A DNA stretch of 64,000 nt from Pseudomonadota bacterium (lineage in GTDB: Bacteria > Pseudomonadota > Gammaproteobacteria > Burkholderiales > Burkholderiaceae_B). The notes under the pieces are model-generated. The model was not told the DNA's origin. It ran no database searches and worked only from the letters and a program-made list of their open reading frames with translations. Positions within the stretch are counted from its first letter, which is position 1. Each line of letters starts with the position of its first letter. Both the position numbers and the translations under genes were made by a program. Positions 34,266 through 45,900 of the stretch are shown here, piece after piece. The stretch spans positions 62,001 through 126,000 of the forward strand of contig JAFAEO010000073.1 in assembly GCA_023423975.1 (NCBI GenBank), written 5' to 3'.

Positions 34266-34895
34266 TCAAGCTTTGGGCGCCCGCCGTGCCGATTTTGGAC
34301 GGAAAGCCGCGACAATCTCGTCTCGGGTCTCTATATAAGGACCGCCGATCAGGTCAATGCAATAAGGCACGGCGGCAAAAATGCCTGGCACCTTTACTTT
34401 GCCCTGTTCATCACGCAGGCCTTCCAGGGTTTCCTGGATGGCTTTGGGTTGGCCCGGCAAGTTGATAATCATGGCAGCATGATCGTCTGCTTCACGAATC
34501 ACGGCCACCTGCCGGGATAGAATGGCTGTGGGCACAAAAGCCAGGCTGATTTGTCGCATTTGTTCACCGAAACCAGGCATGAGCTTGGTGGCGACGGCCA
34601 GTGTCGCTTCGGGCGTAACATCACGCCGCGCCGGGCCCGTGCCGCCGGTGGTGAGCACCAGATCACACCCCTGCTGGTCCACCAGTTCGGTCAGCGCCTC
34701 AGAAATGGTTTTCTGATCATCGGCGATCAGCCTCGTACACGTCTGAAAGGGCGATTGCAGGGCGCGCCCCAACCAGGCTTCGAGCGAAGGAATGCCTTTG
34801 TCCTCGTAGACGCCGGAAGTGGCCCTGTCCGAAACGGAAACCAGCCCGACAATGAGTTCGTCCGGATGCGTTCTTTTTATTGCAGTTGTATTCAT
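34266..34895 (-). CDS. mog: molybdopterin adenylyltransferase (MogA family)
   Basis: This enzyme adenylates molybdopterin ahead of molybdate insertion in molybdenum cofactor synthesis. The 209-residue protein has the substrate loop TTGGTGPARRDVTPEA near residue 84 and the later NLPGQPKAIQETLEG block. ATG at 34895 has AGGA upstream and overlaps the hydrolase stop as ATGA; the frame to 35057 lies inside the upstream gene. It is coupled to the nitrilase-family gene. Confidence 0.92.
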   Translation of the reverse strand: MNTTAIKRTHPDELIVGLVSVSDRATSGVYEDKGIPSLEAWLGRALQSPFQTCTRLIADDQKTISEALTELVDQQGCDLVLTTGGTGPARRDVTPEATLAVATKLMPGFGEQMRQISLAFVPTAILSRQVAVIREADDHAAMIINLPGQPKAIQETLEGLRDEQGKVKVPGIFAAVPYCIDLIGGPYIETRDEIVAAFRPKSARRAPKA

Positions 34896-35734
34896 TTCAA
34901 TCCTGATACCTGATAACGGCGATTCTGCAGACATGGCAGCAGCTCGCGTACTTGCGCAATACGTTGTGATGAAAGGGTATGCACCGCCAGACCCGGGTCT
35001 GCGGTGGCAGTACCCAGCACCATACCCAATGGATCCACGATCATACTCAGACCGCAATTGCGCGGTGCGGTCTGTCCCGATGCCAGCACATAGCTGGTGT
35101 TTTCAATGGCGCGGGCCCGCAGCAATATTTCCCAATGGTTTTCCTTGAGCGGTCCGGCAAGCCAGGCTGCGCTTACCGACAGCACATCGGCACCCTGATC
35201 GATCAGGGCTCTTGCCATTTCAGGAAAACGCAGATCATAGCAGTTGATCAGGCCAACCCGGAAGCCCTTGATATCAAACAGGCCCAGTTCGGCATTTTGT
35301 TCAGAGAAACTGCCGGGCCGCACTTTGTCGGACTCTTTGAACTTAAAAGCGTCATAGACATGCATTTTGGTATAACGCAGCACCTGCGCACCGGTATTGT
35401 CAAGCACCAGCAGCTGGTTGGTTACACGCTCATCGTCCGGCTGGTCTGCCAGGCTGAGCACGCCGACCACAATATGCATGTTGTGGGCGCGCGCCAGATC
35501 CTGCATATAGCTGATAAAGGCAGGTGAGTTGTTGCCGGCGGTCTCCCGCAATTGCGGTAGCGGCGAGCCGAAAGAACACATGGACGCCTCGGGCAGCACG
35601 AGCAGTTCCACGCCCTGCTCTGCCGCCTGGGTTACCAGGGTATGGATATGTTCCTTATTGGGTTCGATCTCGTTGACGGCAGCAAACTGGCCGACGCCCA
35701 CTTTCAGTTGTGAATTGCTTGTATTGGTTTGCAT
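34892..35734 (-). CDS. carbon-nitrogen hydrolase (nitrilase superfamily)
   Basis: A 280-residue amidase-like enzyme with the catalytic set visible: Glu in LVLPEAS, Lys in YTKMHVYD, and Cys in INCYDLRFPE. The sequence resembles the group acting on deaminated glutathione or omega-amides (Nit1/YafV type), though the exact amide is unknown. Its stop overlaps the mog start. No functional link to molybdenum cofactor is known from the family. Confidence 0.88.
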   Translation of the reverse strand: MQTNTSNSQLKVGVGQFAAVNEIEPNKEHIHTLVTQAAEQGVELLVLPEASMCSFGSPLPQLRETAGNNSPAFISYMQDLARAHNMHIVVGVLSLADQPDDERVTNQLLVLDNTGAQVLRYTKMHVYDAFKFKESDKVRPGSFSEQNAELGLFDIKGFRVGLINCYDLRFPEMARALIDQGADVLSVSAAWLAGPLKENHWEILLRARAIENTSYVLASGQTAPRNCGLSMIVDPLGMVLGTATADPGLAVHTLSSQRIAQVRELLPCLQNRRYQVSGLK

Positions 35735-36069
35735 TGGTGCACCATCTGATTGGACTGTTTACTCAATTATGCAACAGATCGCATGGCCTGTGTCCCGTAT
35801 TCACAAAGGAGAAAACAACAAGTCCATGATTTTATTTATTGTGAGTGGCGCGCTGCCTTTTCCCGTGCTCATCCTGAGTTTTACGTTTCCCCTCCATTTG
35901 TACATAATGTCGTTGGTCATCTTTTATACAAGCGCGCGCCCACTGCAGAAATAGCACTCTCTTGCGAAAAAAATTGCTGATGGAACCTTTTATCTGCTAC
36001 GGTATTGTGTCGTTCTCCCGTGATGGGATTCCAACATATTCAAACGTTTAATCATCTTGATTGCTGACA
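35735..36069. other. A+T-rich intergenic region
   Basis: About 335 bases between divergent genes. A 42-codon frame at 35826-35954 would encode a hydrophobic peptide, but the AGGAG near 35808-35812 is too far from its ATG for confidence. The visible drop in G+C begins here and continues to about 37700. Confidence 0.35.
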
Positions 36070-36810
36070 ATGGCACTGAATAACCAATTTCTTCAACACC
36101 TGATTTTCCGCCGGGAAACAGTCGAGTCTCACAACGTCTATCCCTATGACCTGGCAGCTGTTAAGGATCTTCATCGTTTGGATTTTCATCCTAAAGTCAC
36201 CTATTTTGTTGGCGAAAATGGATCAGGAAAATCTACACTATTGGAAGCGATCGCTGTTGCATACGGCTTTAATCCAGAAGGGGGAACACAAAATTTTAAT
36301 TTCAATACAAGAAAATCGCACAGCTCGCTGGCCGATCATATTCGTCTAGCAAAAGGCAGGAAGCCCAGAACCAGTATTTTCTTGCGCGCAGAAAGTTTTT
36401 TTAATCTTGCCACAGAAATAGAGCATTTGGACCAGGATGAAGGAGGCCCAAAAATTATAAATTTTTACGGAGGTACGTCATTACACGAACAATCACACGG
36501 TGAATCGTTCATGACACTGTTGACCCATCGATTTGGTGCAAAGGGATTATATATACTGGATGAGCCGGAATCTGCCCTTTCTCCGCAACGTCAATTGGCT
36601 GCACTTTTTCGTATTCACGATCTAATAAACGAAGGTTCTCAGTTCCTGATCGCGACGCATTCCCCGATTTTATTGGCCTATCCCGATTCAAAAATTTATC
36701 AATGTTCCGCAGATGGAATCGAAACAGTTTCCTATGAAGAAACAGAAACTTTTCAAATTATGAAGGCGTTTATCAATAATCCTCAGCACGCTCTCAAAAT
36801 CATGAAATAA
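36070..36810 (+). CDS. stand-alone AAA/ABC-type ATPase (COG3910-like)
   Basis: A 246-residue predicted ATPase with Walker A GENGSGKST (near residue 46), an ABC-like signature around HEQSHGES, Walker B LYILDEPESALS and the H-loop ATHSP. No coiled coil or effector domain is attached. ATG 36070 is preferred over TTG 36061, though no good ribosome-binding site is seen for either. A+T-rich codon use sets it apart from the housekeeping genes on both sides. Similar small ATPases are widespread and of unknown role. Partners are not evident. Confidence 0.8.
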   Translation: MALNNQFLQHLIFRRETVESHNVYPYDLAAVKDLHRLDFHPKVTYFVGENGSGKSTLLEAIAVAYGFNPEGGTQNFNFNTRKSHSSLADHIRLAKGRKPRTSIFLRAESFFNLATEIEHLDQDEGGPKIINFYGGTSLHEQSHGESFMTLLTHRFGAKGLYILDEPESALSPQRQLAALFRIHDLINEGSQFLIATHSPILLAYPDSKIYQCSADGIETVSYEETETFQIMKAFINNPQHALKIMK

Positions 36811-36890
36811 CAACGATTCGTATTTGCATTTATTTGCTAGACAATATTGCCTCCAGAATTAAAAATAATAAAACTCATCAGGAGGTCGAG

Positions 36891-37158
36891 ATGAAAAAAT
36901 TGTTAATTGTTCTTGCTGTATTAATTCGCGTTATGTCGATATAACCAACAAACGCTGAAGCAGGTAAAAAAAAGTCCTAGTTTTAGATGCACCGATCCAA
37001 ATTGCCGGGCTTGGCATGCGGGCAACTCAGAATATGGAGGTCTATGCCCGGATTGCTATCGGAAGTCTATAGATCAATACCGTGAAATGTTGAAAGATAT
37101 GGGGTGCGGCGACCAGTTCTTCAGTGGTGGCGGCCCGTTAAAAAATAGAGTATGTTGA
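36891..37158 (+). pseudogene. frameshifted gene for a small membrane-anchored Cys-rich protein
   Basis: A perfect ribosome-binding site (AGGAGG, 4 bases before the ATG) precedes MKKLLIVLAVL, but the frame stops after 17 codons at 36944. The +1 frame is open from 36925 to the TGA at 37156-37158 and encodes FALCRYNQQTLKQ and onward. Removing one base near 36922-36926 joins both into one protein of about 88 residues. It would have an N-terminal membrane helix, a Cys pattern CTDPNC...CPDC like a zinc ribbon, and a C-terminal tail GGGPLKNRVC. Either the gene is broken, or there is a sequencing error or programmed shift. No family is recognised. Confidence 0.6.
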
Positions 37159-37191
37159 TTTTGTCGTGCTAATTGAGGTGGTGCTTTATTC

Positions 37192-37665
37192 ATGACCAAT
37201 ACAGATCTTGTTGAAAACGAAGAAGGGGGCCCACATGAAGGACGTGAAGCGCAATTTATGCTCGCAGGCAAAAAAGGGGTCGCCTATTTTTGTTTCGATT
37301 ACCCTGAAGAACATTTCCAAGACATGCGAAAATGCATTGATGAGGGATTATTTGAAACCATCAAATTTGGTGCTGAGGACAATTTCGTTCGGCTAGCCCA
37401 AAATCCCAGGACATTAGCCTGGGTCAAAGAACATTTGGGAGATGGTCCCTATGAAGATCTCGTGGTTTACGTGCCCGGCGCAAGGGACCAAGCATTAAGA
37501 TTTATCGAACTACAAAAATGTGCTTATAAATACGGTTACATAGAATCGGTGGAAAGAGAAATCGGAAAGATCTTGGGGTATTCACAAGAAAGCACGGATC
37601 GTTTTATTCAAAATTTGGAACAACGGTACCCGAATCTGCGTCAGTTCCCTCCAGACAACGACTAA
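37192..37665 (+). CDS. hypothetical protein, 157 residues
   Basis: No family is recognised. The protein is acidic, with an aromatic-rich start of the core (GVAYFCFDYPEEHFQDM) and a C-terminal helical part (YIESVEREIGKILGYSQES). No signal peptide or membrane segment is seen, so it is probably cytoplasmic. A weak GAGGTGG lies 10-11 bases before the ATG. It follows the frameshifted gene by 33 bases in the same direction and shares its low G+C, so both may have arrived together. The small acidic character would fit an immunity or adaptor role, but nothing shows this. Confidence 0.65.
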   Translation: MTNTDLVENEEGGPHEGREAQFMLAGKKGVAYFCFDYPEEHFQDMRKCIDEGLFETIKFGAEDNFVRLAQNPRTLAWVKEHLGDGPYEDLVVYVPGARDQALRFIELQKCAYKYGYIESVEREIGKILGYSQESTDRFIQNLEQRYPNLRQFPPDND

Positions 37666-37720
37666 TCAATCTTTGCTCAGGCTTGTTATAGCAACAACCA
37701 GTAGCCATGCATTAGGCCGA

Positions 37721-39949
37721 TCACGGCTGCTGTCCCAGTTGCGGTCGCAACTGCGCGCCGCGTATATTGACACGCACCCGATCCTGCGTCTGGTCGTTGT
37801 CATCACGTGCTTCAATCAAGTGGCTGCCCGGTACGGGATACCAGGCAAAGGGATTGGCATCTCCCAGAAAACGGCCATCGACATACCAGCGCACGGCTGC
37901 GTGCGCCCCCCCTGCCGGGGTCGTGGTCAATAGCTGCAGGCGTTGATTATCTGCCGGGATATCCGGATCTAGAGCGATAATAGTACCGTCGGCCGGCGTG
38001 CGAATGACCATGCGCCCGGAAGCCGGTGCCGCGGCCGAAGACGCCAGCGCGATGCGCGACATCTCGGTGCCCGGCAGAAAATATTCGGCCCGGGCTGCTT
38101 CCAGATCATTTTCAAATGTGATGTCGCGTGCGCTCAACCCGGCGGGCCGGGCCGGTTGCATACTGGCGTGATCCTCATGCAGATACCGCATGATGTCATG
38201 CCACGCGGGCCCCGCGCCGGTAACGCCGCTGACCTGGCGCATGCTGGCGCCGGTACTGTTGCCCACCCATACGCCCACGGTATATTTATCAGACCAGCCC
38301 ACCGTCCAGTTATCGCGCATATCCTTGCTGGTGCCGGTTTTAACCGCTGTCCAGAACGGAGTGGACAAGGCGCTATCCAGACCGAAGGTGCGGGCCCGTG
38401 CTTGCCGGTCCGACAGGACATCGCCCACCAGCCAGGCGGCCTCTTCACTCATGACCCGACTGGCGGCCGGCTTCGCGCCAACGCCCCAGTTCACTGCGCT
38501 GTATATGCCGTGGTTGGCAAGTGCCCGGTAGGCATTGGTCAGTGACAACAGCGTCACATCGGCGCTGCCCAAAGCGAGACTATAGCCATAGTAGTCGCCC
38601 GATTGCGCCAGCGGCAATCCAAGCTGGCGCAGTCGCTGATGAAAGACGTCGGGTGTGACCATAACCAGCAGACGCACGGCCGGAATATTCAATGATGAAG
38701 CCAGGGCCGTGCGGGCACTGACCCAGCCGCCAAACTGTTTGTCATAGTTTTGCGGCACATACAGCCCATTGCCCGTAGGCAGATTGACTGCGCTGTCGTC
38801 CAGCAGGGAAGCGGCCGTGATGCGGCGCTGCTCCAGCGCCTGAGCGTACAGGAAGGGTTTAAGCGTAGAGCCGGCCTGCCGCAAGGCGGTTGCATTATCA
38901 ACGTAGCGAGCCGTCGCCAGATCGCCGGATGAACCCACGTAAGCCAAAATACGGCCGGTACGGTTGTCCAGTACGACCGCTGCTGCATCATTGGCATGGC
39001 TATGGCGAATTTCATGGACCACACGGTTGACAATGCTCTGCACAGTGCGCTGCAACGTACCATCGATCGTGGTGGCAAGTTGCGCCTGCTGGGGCATGCC
39101 CAACGCCAGCCGGCGTCGTGCAAAATGCGAGGCCGTAAAAGGATCGTCCTGCAGGATGCTGGTGGTATGACTTAACTGATATTCGATAATGCCCGCAAGA
39201 TTGTCGCAGTATTGCGCTTGTGATTGTGCCTTCAGAATGCCGCAAGCCCGGCGCGCAATAACGGCTGGCGCAGCATTGGGTGAGCGCAGCATGGCCGCGA
39301 GAATCGCGGCTTCGCGACTGTCCAGGCCGACAGGATATTTACCGAAAAGACTGCGGGCTGCTGCAGTCACACCAGACAACTCACCACGCCATGGCACCAG
39401 GTTGAGATAGGCTTCAAGGATTTGTGATTTGCTCCAATGCAATTCCAGTGCCATTGCCTGCATGATCTGCCTGGCTTTCTGTGCCAGTGTACGCCTGCCG
39501 TTGCGCCCATCGCCAGCGTCCAGCATGCCTGCCAGTTGCATCGTGAGCGTCGAGCTGCCACGCACAGTATTTCGGGTAAGGCGGTCACGCACTGCACCGC
39601 CCAGCGCAAGCACATCGACGCCGGCATGGCTGTAGAAGCGCCGGTCTTCGGACAGCAGCACTGCACGGACCAGGGCGGGCGAAATCTCGCCCAGTGGCGT
39701 CCAGTTGTCGCGCCGCTCTTGATAGTCGTTACGCACCCGCTCCAGCACCATCCCATCGCGATCAAGCAAAGTGATATAGGACGGGCGGTAGCCGCTACGC
39801 ACCTCATCGTACGCAGGTACCGGCAGGCGAACGATATAGACAGCAACTCCGGCAATAACAACGATCAGCAGCGCGGCCAGGCACAGGCCCACCAGCCTGG
39901 ATGGCCAGCGCCGGCGTTCTGCCTGCTGCTCCACTGCCCTTCCTGTCAT
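37721..39949 (-). CDS. pbpC: penicillin-binding protein 1C
   Basis: A bifunctional class A PBP of 742 residues in the inner membrane facing the periplasm. One N-terminal membrane helix (residues 17-40) is followed by the GT51 glycosyltransferase (LLSEDRRFYSHAGVDV and GSSTLTMQLA). The transpeptidase has STLK, SLN and KTGTS motifs, and a C-terminal BiPBP_C domain ends the protein. Its ATG overlaps the macroglobulin stop, so synthesis is coupled. PbpC and alpha-2-macroglobulin pairs are thought to repair the wall and trap proteases at breaches. Confidence 0.95.
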   Translation of the reverse strand: MTGRAVEQQAERRRWPSRLVGLCLAALLIVVIAGVAVYIVRLPVPAYDEVRSGYRPSYITLLDRDGMVLERVRNDYQERRDNWTPLGEISPALVRAVLLSEDRRFYSHAGVDVLALGGAVRDRLTRNTVRGSSTLTMQLAGMLDAGDGRNGRRTLAQKARQIMQAMALELHWSKSQILEAYLNLVPWRGELSGVTAAARSLFGKYPVGLDSREAAILAAMLRSPNAAPAVIARRACGILKAQSQAQYCDNLAGIIEYQLSHTTSILQDDPFTASHFARRRLALGMPQQAQLATTIDGTLQRTVQSIVNRVVHEIRHSHANDAAAVVLDNRTGRILAYVGSSGDLATARYVDNATALRQAGSTLKPFLYAQALEQRRITAASLLDDSAVNLPTGNGLYVPQNYDKQFGGWVSARTALASSLNIPAVRLLVMVTPDVFHQRLRQLGLPLAQSGDYYGYSLALGSADVTLLSLTNAYRALANHGIYSAVNWGVGAKPAASRVMSEEAAWLVGDVLSDRQARARTFGLDSALSTPFWTAVKTGTSKDMRDNWTVGWSDKYTVGVWVGNSTGASMRQVSGVTGAGPAWHDIMRYLHEDHASMQPARPAGLSARDITFENDLEAARAEYFLPGTEMSRIALASSAAAPASGRMVIRTPADGTIIALDPDIPADNQRLQLLTTTPAGGAHAAVRWYVDGRFLGDANPFAWYPVPGSHLIEARDDNDQTQDRVRVNIRGAQLRPQLGQQP

Positions 39950-42900
39950 GGGGTTGTCACAGCCGACGCGCTGGCCCCTTGTGCCGGTGCAGCCTGTTGT
40001 GGTGCAGCACCGGCCTGTTCACTGGCCGATTCAACGATCGTAAACCCGCCGGTGTTGGGCAATTCCCCATAGACCTGCGGCGCATACATGGCCTCGATCC
40101 GCGTAGCGGGCAAACTATAGCTACCTGGGGTATTGAGCCTTACCGTGTACTCAAGCGACGTTTTGCCTGCCGGTAACCACGCATAGTAGGCACGGTACAA
40201 CTCGCTTTTGCGTTCAGCAAAGCTGGGCGACATGCCTGCGTTGTCCTGCTTCTCACCCTGGGTTGCCACGGCTGAATCCCGGCCCAGGCCGCCGCCCAGA
40301 ACCGTCGCGCCAGCCGGCACCGGATCGCTAAGCACCACCCAGTTCATGGCAGTCTTGGCAGTAACCTCCAGATGGACACGATAGATGTCGCCCACTGACC
40401 ATTTGCCGTTTACCGCCTGTGATACCGGAACGACAGTGCGGCTGAGTGTATAGCCCGCGTAGATTGGCTTGCTTACCGGTACCGCCGCCTGGGCAGCCAT
40501 GGATGCCCAGACGCGCCCGGTTCCCTGAAGCGATAGTGACAGTTGCTGGGGATCGTGGTTTTTCCATGGCACCAGGATTTTTTGGGTTGGCTGCAGGCCT
40601 TCCCACTGCTGGTCTGCCGATGCAGCCGCGGCACCGGCAGCTTGCAGCGACATGGACAGCGTTCCCTTGACCGGCGTTTTTTCAAACAACGCACTGAAGG
40701 CGCGAACCGCCAGGGTACCCCACACATTGGCCGTGGTCGTAGACCAAGTGCCGCGTTGCTGCTGACCAAGCAAGCCGGTCAACAGCACCGGGATATCCTT
40801 TTCCCAGGCCTTGCTGTTCATGACAGCAACAAGCAGCTTGGCAGTCACCGTAGCGCGATTGCTCATCATCCACCAGGGGTAGGCATCATCGTCATCTGCC
40901 AGCACCAGGCTGGTGCCCTGTCGACTCATGCGCGACAGCAGGGCCGAACGCAGCGTAGCCAGGGTCTTGGCCTGATCCGGCAAGTTCTTGACGCGCGATA
41001 CAATGCTGAGCCAATCTACCAGCGCCGCTGTACTCATGCGTTCACGATCAAACTCAATGGTGGACAACAGACGCGGTGTGACCATACCGGCGCGTGACAA
41101 GGCCTCCAGCACCATCAGCCTGCGTTCGCCGTTATCCTGCTTGGGCTGCCATGCTGTTGAACGGATTTTGCCGGTCACATAGGCCATCAGGCCCTCCAGC
41201 ATTTTTTCACGATACGCTTTGGGAATGGTGTAAGGCTGATCGCCCCGACTGGCCTCCTGGGACACTGCCAGCAAATGGGCGGTGAGCACTTCGTCGCCTG
41301 CCAGTCCTGGGAAATAGGCCACCAGCCCGTGATCATCCATGTATACAGGCAACCGATTCATCAGCGCCGACCAGCGCTGCGGATTGTCAATACCAATCGC
41401 AATCGAAGACAGTTGTTCCAGGCAGGTAAACTGATAATCGGTAAACCAGCGGCGCACCGGCTCCAGCCCTTTAGCCACAGACGTGGACAATTGCACCTGT
41501 ACGCCGCCCAGCGGCACGCCATCGGCCCCTTTGATCGCGCCTGTAGGCGGTTGCACCGGTAACCGCTGAATAGGTTCCTTGGCGCGCACCGATTGCAATG
41601 TGGCCTGTCGCACCGTGACCGGTACGGTAGGAATCAACAGTTGTGATATTTCGACACTGTCCGCGGCAACCGCATGCGCCGGTGCACCAGCCCCCTGTTC
41701 GCCCTGTTCCCTGGCATCGAAACGCCATTTCAGCGTCTGTGACGAAGGCCCTGGCGGCACGGTACGCATGTCCATGTCCCAGGAAACCGTCTGCGACGAC
41801 TGTGCAGCAATGGACACGGTTTGCGGCTTCAGTGCCAACGGCGCAAGCGCCGGGCTGCTTACGCGCGCGCCCGCTTCTACGGTCATGGCGCGATCGGTCG
41901 CATTGCGCAGGGTGATCTTCGCGGTGTAATGGTCATCACTGCGAGCGACCAGCGGCAAACCGGAGATGACCTGCAAATCCTGTGTGGTCACGATATGGGC
42001 GCTGCCCTGGCCAAACCGGTCTGCGCCCAGTTCGGCAATGGCCGCCAATCGGAAACCCGAGATTGCATCATTCAGGCCGAGCGCAACGGTGGCCTGGCCC
42101 TGCGCATCCAGCACAATATCGGGCTTCCAGAATACCAGGCTATCGAGCAGTTCGCGGGTGGGCGCGCCGCCATTGCCGCCGCCACCGCCCGGTGGCAGGG
42201 CCTTGCGACCATAGTGTCGCCGTCCCACCACTTCCATCTGCGCCGTGGCTGTTTCCACGCCATAGGCGCGTTCACCCATCATGGCCTTGACAATATTCCA
42301 GCTGTCATTGGGGGCCAGTTCAAGCAAGGCTTCGTCCACCACCGCCAATGCAACACTGGCATTGGCAGCCGGACTGCCATCCGGCAAGGTGCCTCGGATC
42401 GTGGCCGTGGCCTGGTCTCGCACCTGATAACGCGGCTTGTCTGTGGCAACACTGATGTTCAGGGCATTTTTATCACTGCGTACACGAATCGCCGTCAGCC
42501 CATAGCGATACGCCGGCTTGGCCAGATCAATCAGGGCAGTCGGCAGCGCAGAAGCAGATTCGCCCCAACTGAGATCCGGATTCTGCGCCGAATCGCGGAT
42601 TCGACCTCGCAGCGCCAGCACCGAAACATAGACGTTCGGTCCCCACTCAGGCTTGATCTGAACGGTAAAAGTTGGATTGGTGCCCGACAGGGCTACTTGC
42701 CGGGTCTCCAGGACCCCCTCCCGTTCAATGGCAACCAGTGCATTGGCCTGGCGAAATGGCATGCGCACCTGCAATTGTGCTGTCTCGCCAGACTGATATT
42801 CCTTCTTATCGGCAATAATGTCGATACGGTCATTATTCTCGCCCGAGAACCACATCTCGCCTGCTCCCACCACATAGACGCTGGACTCAGCCTGAGCACG

Positions 42901-45900
42901 ACGACCTGCGCTATCGGTAACCTCGGCAATCAGGCTGACCCGTCCCTGTTCTTTGAGGCTGATATCGCAAGCGAATTTACCATCGGCGCCGCTGGTGCCG
43001 GTGCATACCGTGCCCAGATCTTTGGCAACACGATGGGTGTCATAACTGTAAAAGCCACCGACCAGGCGCTTGCGTACGGTCTGATAGGAATAGCTGACCG
43101 CGCGCACCTTGACGGGGGCCGTTGCGGCCGGCCTGCCCTGCGTATCCAGCGCAATCACCGATATCGCGGCGGCCTTTTCCTGCTGTACCATGTAACCACT
43201 GCGAATGCCCGCCACATAGGCCGCGGGCCACACGGCCACAGTACGGCTGACGGTCTGCACCTGGCCGTTAGGATCCATGAAGCTGCCTTCAAAGGTGATG
43301 TTGCGCGCTCTGTCGGACGCTGGCAAAGTGTCCAGCGCCAGCGTGCCGTGTCCCTGGGCATCCAGCGTCATCTTCTGCTTGTTCACGATAATGCGGCTGG
43401 TCTCGCTATCGTCTGCGTTCTCTTCTTGCTCGCTGTCGCCGTCGGCCGCGATCTGTTGCGGCGGATCGAAAGAATAATCGTCATAGTCGCGAAAGGAAAT
43501 GGCGCGATCGCGCGACAATGCAGAAATATCTACAGGCAGGCGTCCGGCTGCACCGCCAGACAAATAGCGCATTTGCATATCCAGCCGCACCGCCTTGGGT
43601 GCGATCAGCGGCCCTTTGTCGCCCGCCGCATCAGTGACGGACAACTGTCCTGCCAGCAAAGGCAGCTTGAAGTCCTCGACACGAAACTGACCGGTTTCGT
43701 ATGCCTGACCATCGGGGTCCAGCACAATTCGGTACTGTCCGCGTTTGATATCTTCCGGGATTTTCCAGTCCGCTGCGCTGAACACGCCGCCACCCGCTGT
43801 TTGCTGCCATTTGACCGGGAATTTATATTCGTCCTCCCCGCCGACCAGTTCAATGCTCATCTGTGCAGGCAGCGTATTGATGTCAGGCAGCGCAAACCCG
43901 TCGCGTGTCAGCGTGCGCAGCAGATGCTTCATGGATGCCGTCTCGCCGGCACGGAACAGACTACGGTCCAGGATTGTGTGGGCCCGCACCGTAGGCTGGG
44001 CGGAACTGTCGGTTGGCACATTGAAGCGCCACGATTCAATGCCGTTGTCCCATGAGGTAAACGCAAATGAATAATCACCCGTGCCAGCGGCTTGCGGATG
44101 ATCGGGGCCGATGCGCGCCGACACAAAAAGGCCGGACAATTGCGTGTTGTTGCAATAGTCTTCTCCCTTGACCGCCTTGCGGTAATGCCAGATGCCGTCG
44201 CTACCCGTCTGGCCGGTCAGTAGTGTTTTACCAGAACAATCCAGGACATTGACCTGTGCATGCGCTACCGGTTTGGCGTCGTCCAGCGTGGTCACCCACA
44301 CCAGCAAATCGTCCCGGCCTTTTTTGATATGCACGGCCATATTGGTCACCAGCACGGAGCTGCGCACATACATGGGATTCTTATTGGCAAGCAATGCCTG
44401 CCCGAGACTGGCGGATTTGGCCTCCAGTACGTGAAAACCCGGTTGCTGCAATGGCACGCCCAGCACCTCAAATTCGCGGTGCTTGCCCGCCGCTTTTACG
44501 CCAGGCAGCGTGATGGTGGTGGCGCTCGGGTTTTCGGCCAGCATGGAAACGGATCGGGTGTCTATATAGACCGGCTTATTTTCCGTATGGCTGTCAGGCT
44601 GATCATTCATCACGGCACGAATATTTTTTGCCGTCATCGACGTTTCATCCAGGCGGCGCACACGTGCAAATGCCTTTAACACATCCGCGTCCTCCTGGGG
44701 AACATAATCGCTGATGGCCCCCGGCGACAGAATCTGGTCTTTGATGGCCAGCGGGTTCTCTACATACCGAACAGTCAGCGGTACATGCCACGGGGCCTTG
44801 CCATCAACGGCATCTGCATTGCGCTCGATAATACCGAACGTGGAAGAGGCAAACTTGAGCATGGGCGAATAGGAGGCCATGCGAACCTTCATGGGGAATT
44901 GGCCGGCATTGCTCAGCACCCGTCCCGACTCGTCTTTCAGGCCTGCCGGCACATTGAGCGTGAGCGTCTCGTGTTCAGCAAACGGGCCCGGGAACTTCAC
45001 ACTGCTTATGGTGCTGTCGCTGTCGTCGATATCTGAGGGATACTGTTTGCCACTCGCACCGGAAAGCGTAATGCCTTGCAGATCTGCCCTGGTAATGGAT
45101 TCGCTGAGCGTCAGATACACAGGCCTGGCCGGCGAGCAATCGGCATTCTGGTTTTCGCGCGAGCAGGAAAAGCCGGCGGCAAAGTCCTTGCGTACCTCGA
45201 ATTCGAAATCATAGGGCTTGCTCATGGACACGCCACCCTGGCTGGTGACCGCCTGCCCGATAACCAGCCTGCCTTTGGCTGCTGCCGGCAGCCGGCGCGC
45301 GCACTGAACAAAAGCAATATTCTCGGCCTCGTCTTCAAGGTACGATCGGGCCTGGCTGATAATTATTTTCTTATCCTGCTCGGACAACACCTTGACCGGA
45401 ATCTGTTCACCCAGACCCTGCACGACACAGCTTGCATGCGCTTGCACACTGCTTGCCTGAACCGGCAGGTTAAACCGGACCGTGAAAGCCTGATCCTCAT
45501 CAATTTCGCCCGAAGGGCTGATAGACGTGACTGCCAGCCTGCCGGTATCAAACTGATATTGTTTCTTGCCTTGCACCGGTTTGCCGGTGGCATCGCGAAA
45601 GGCGGCATCCGGGGTGATCGTGCATTGCACGCCGGCCGGCAGCGTTTCTTCAAATTCATAGGACCAGTGCGCACCGTCGGACCATTTGCCGTGCCCCTTT
45701 ACCTGGCCCCCCTTGCAACTGACAGAGACCGGCGGGGGCAAATCGTTGCGTCCCAATGGAGTGACGTTAGTGCTGAACACGATATCAATGGCGGAGACCT
45801 TGCTTTGGGTACCCGTGGGAGAAACCGACGTGATATTGGCGGCAACTGCAGTGCCAATAATTCCCGACAGAACCAGTGCGGCTCCGGCAACAAAGATGCG

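Noticed and set aside
35826..35954. 42-codon hydrophobic peptide
   Set aside because: The AGGAG upstream is about 14 bases from the ATG, and hydrophobic peptides arise easily in A+T-rich DNA.
36070..37665. ATPase plus two small genes as an anti-phage defence system
   Set aside because: The ATPase has no effector domain, the middle gene is broken, and the third is unrecognised. Low G+C and location alone do not support a defence call.
41821..44055. 744-codon forward frame
   Set aside because: It lies wholly antisense to the macroglobulin gene, has no domain or ribosome-binding site, and its Arg/Gln/His-rich composition is typical of a shadow frame in a G+C-rich genome.
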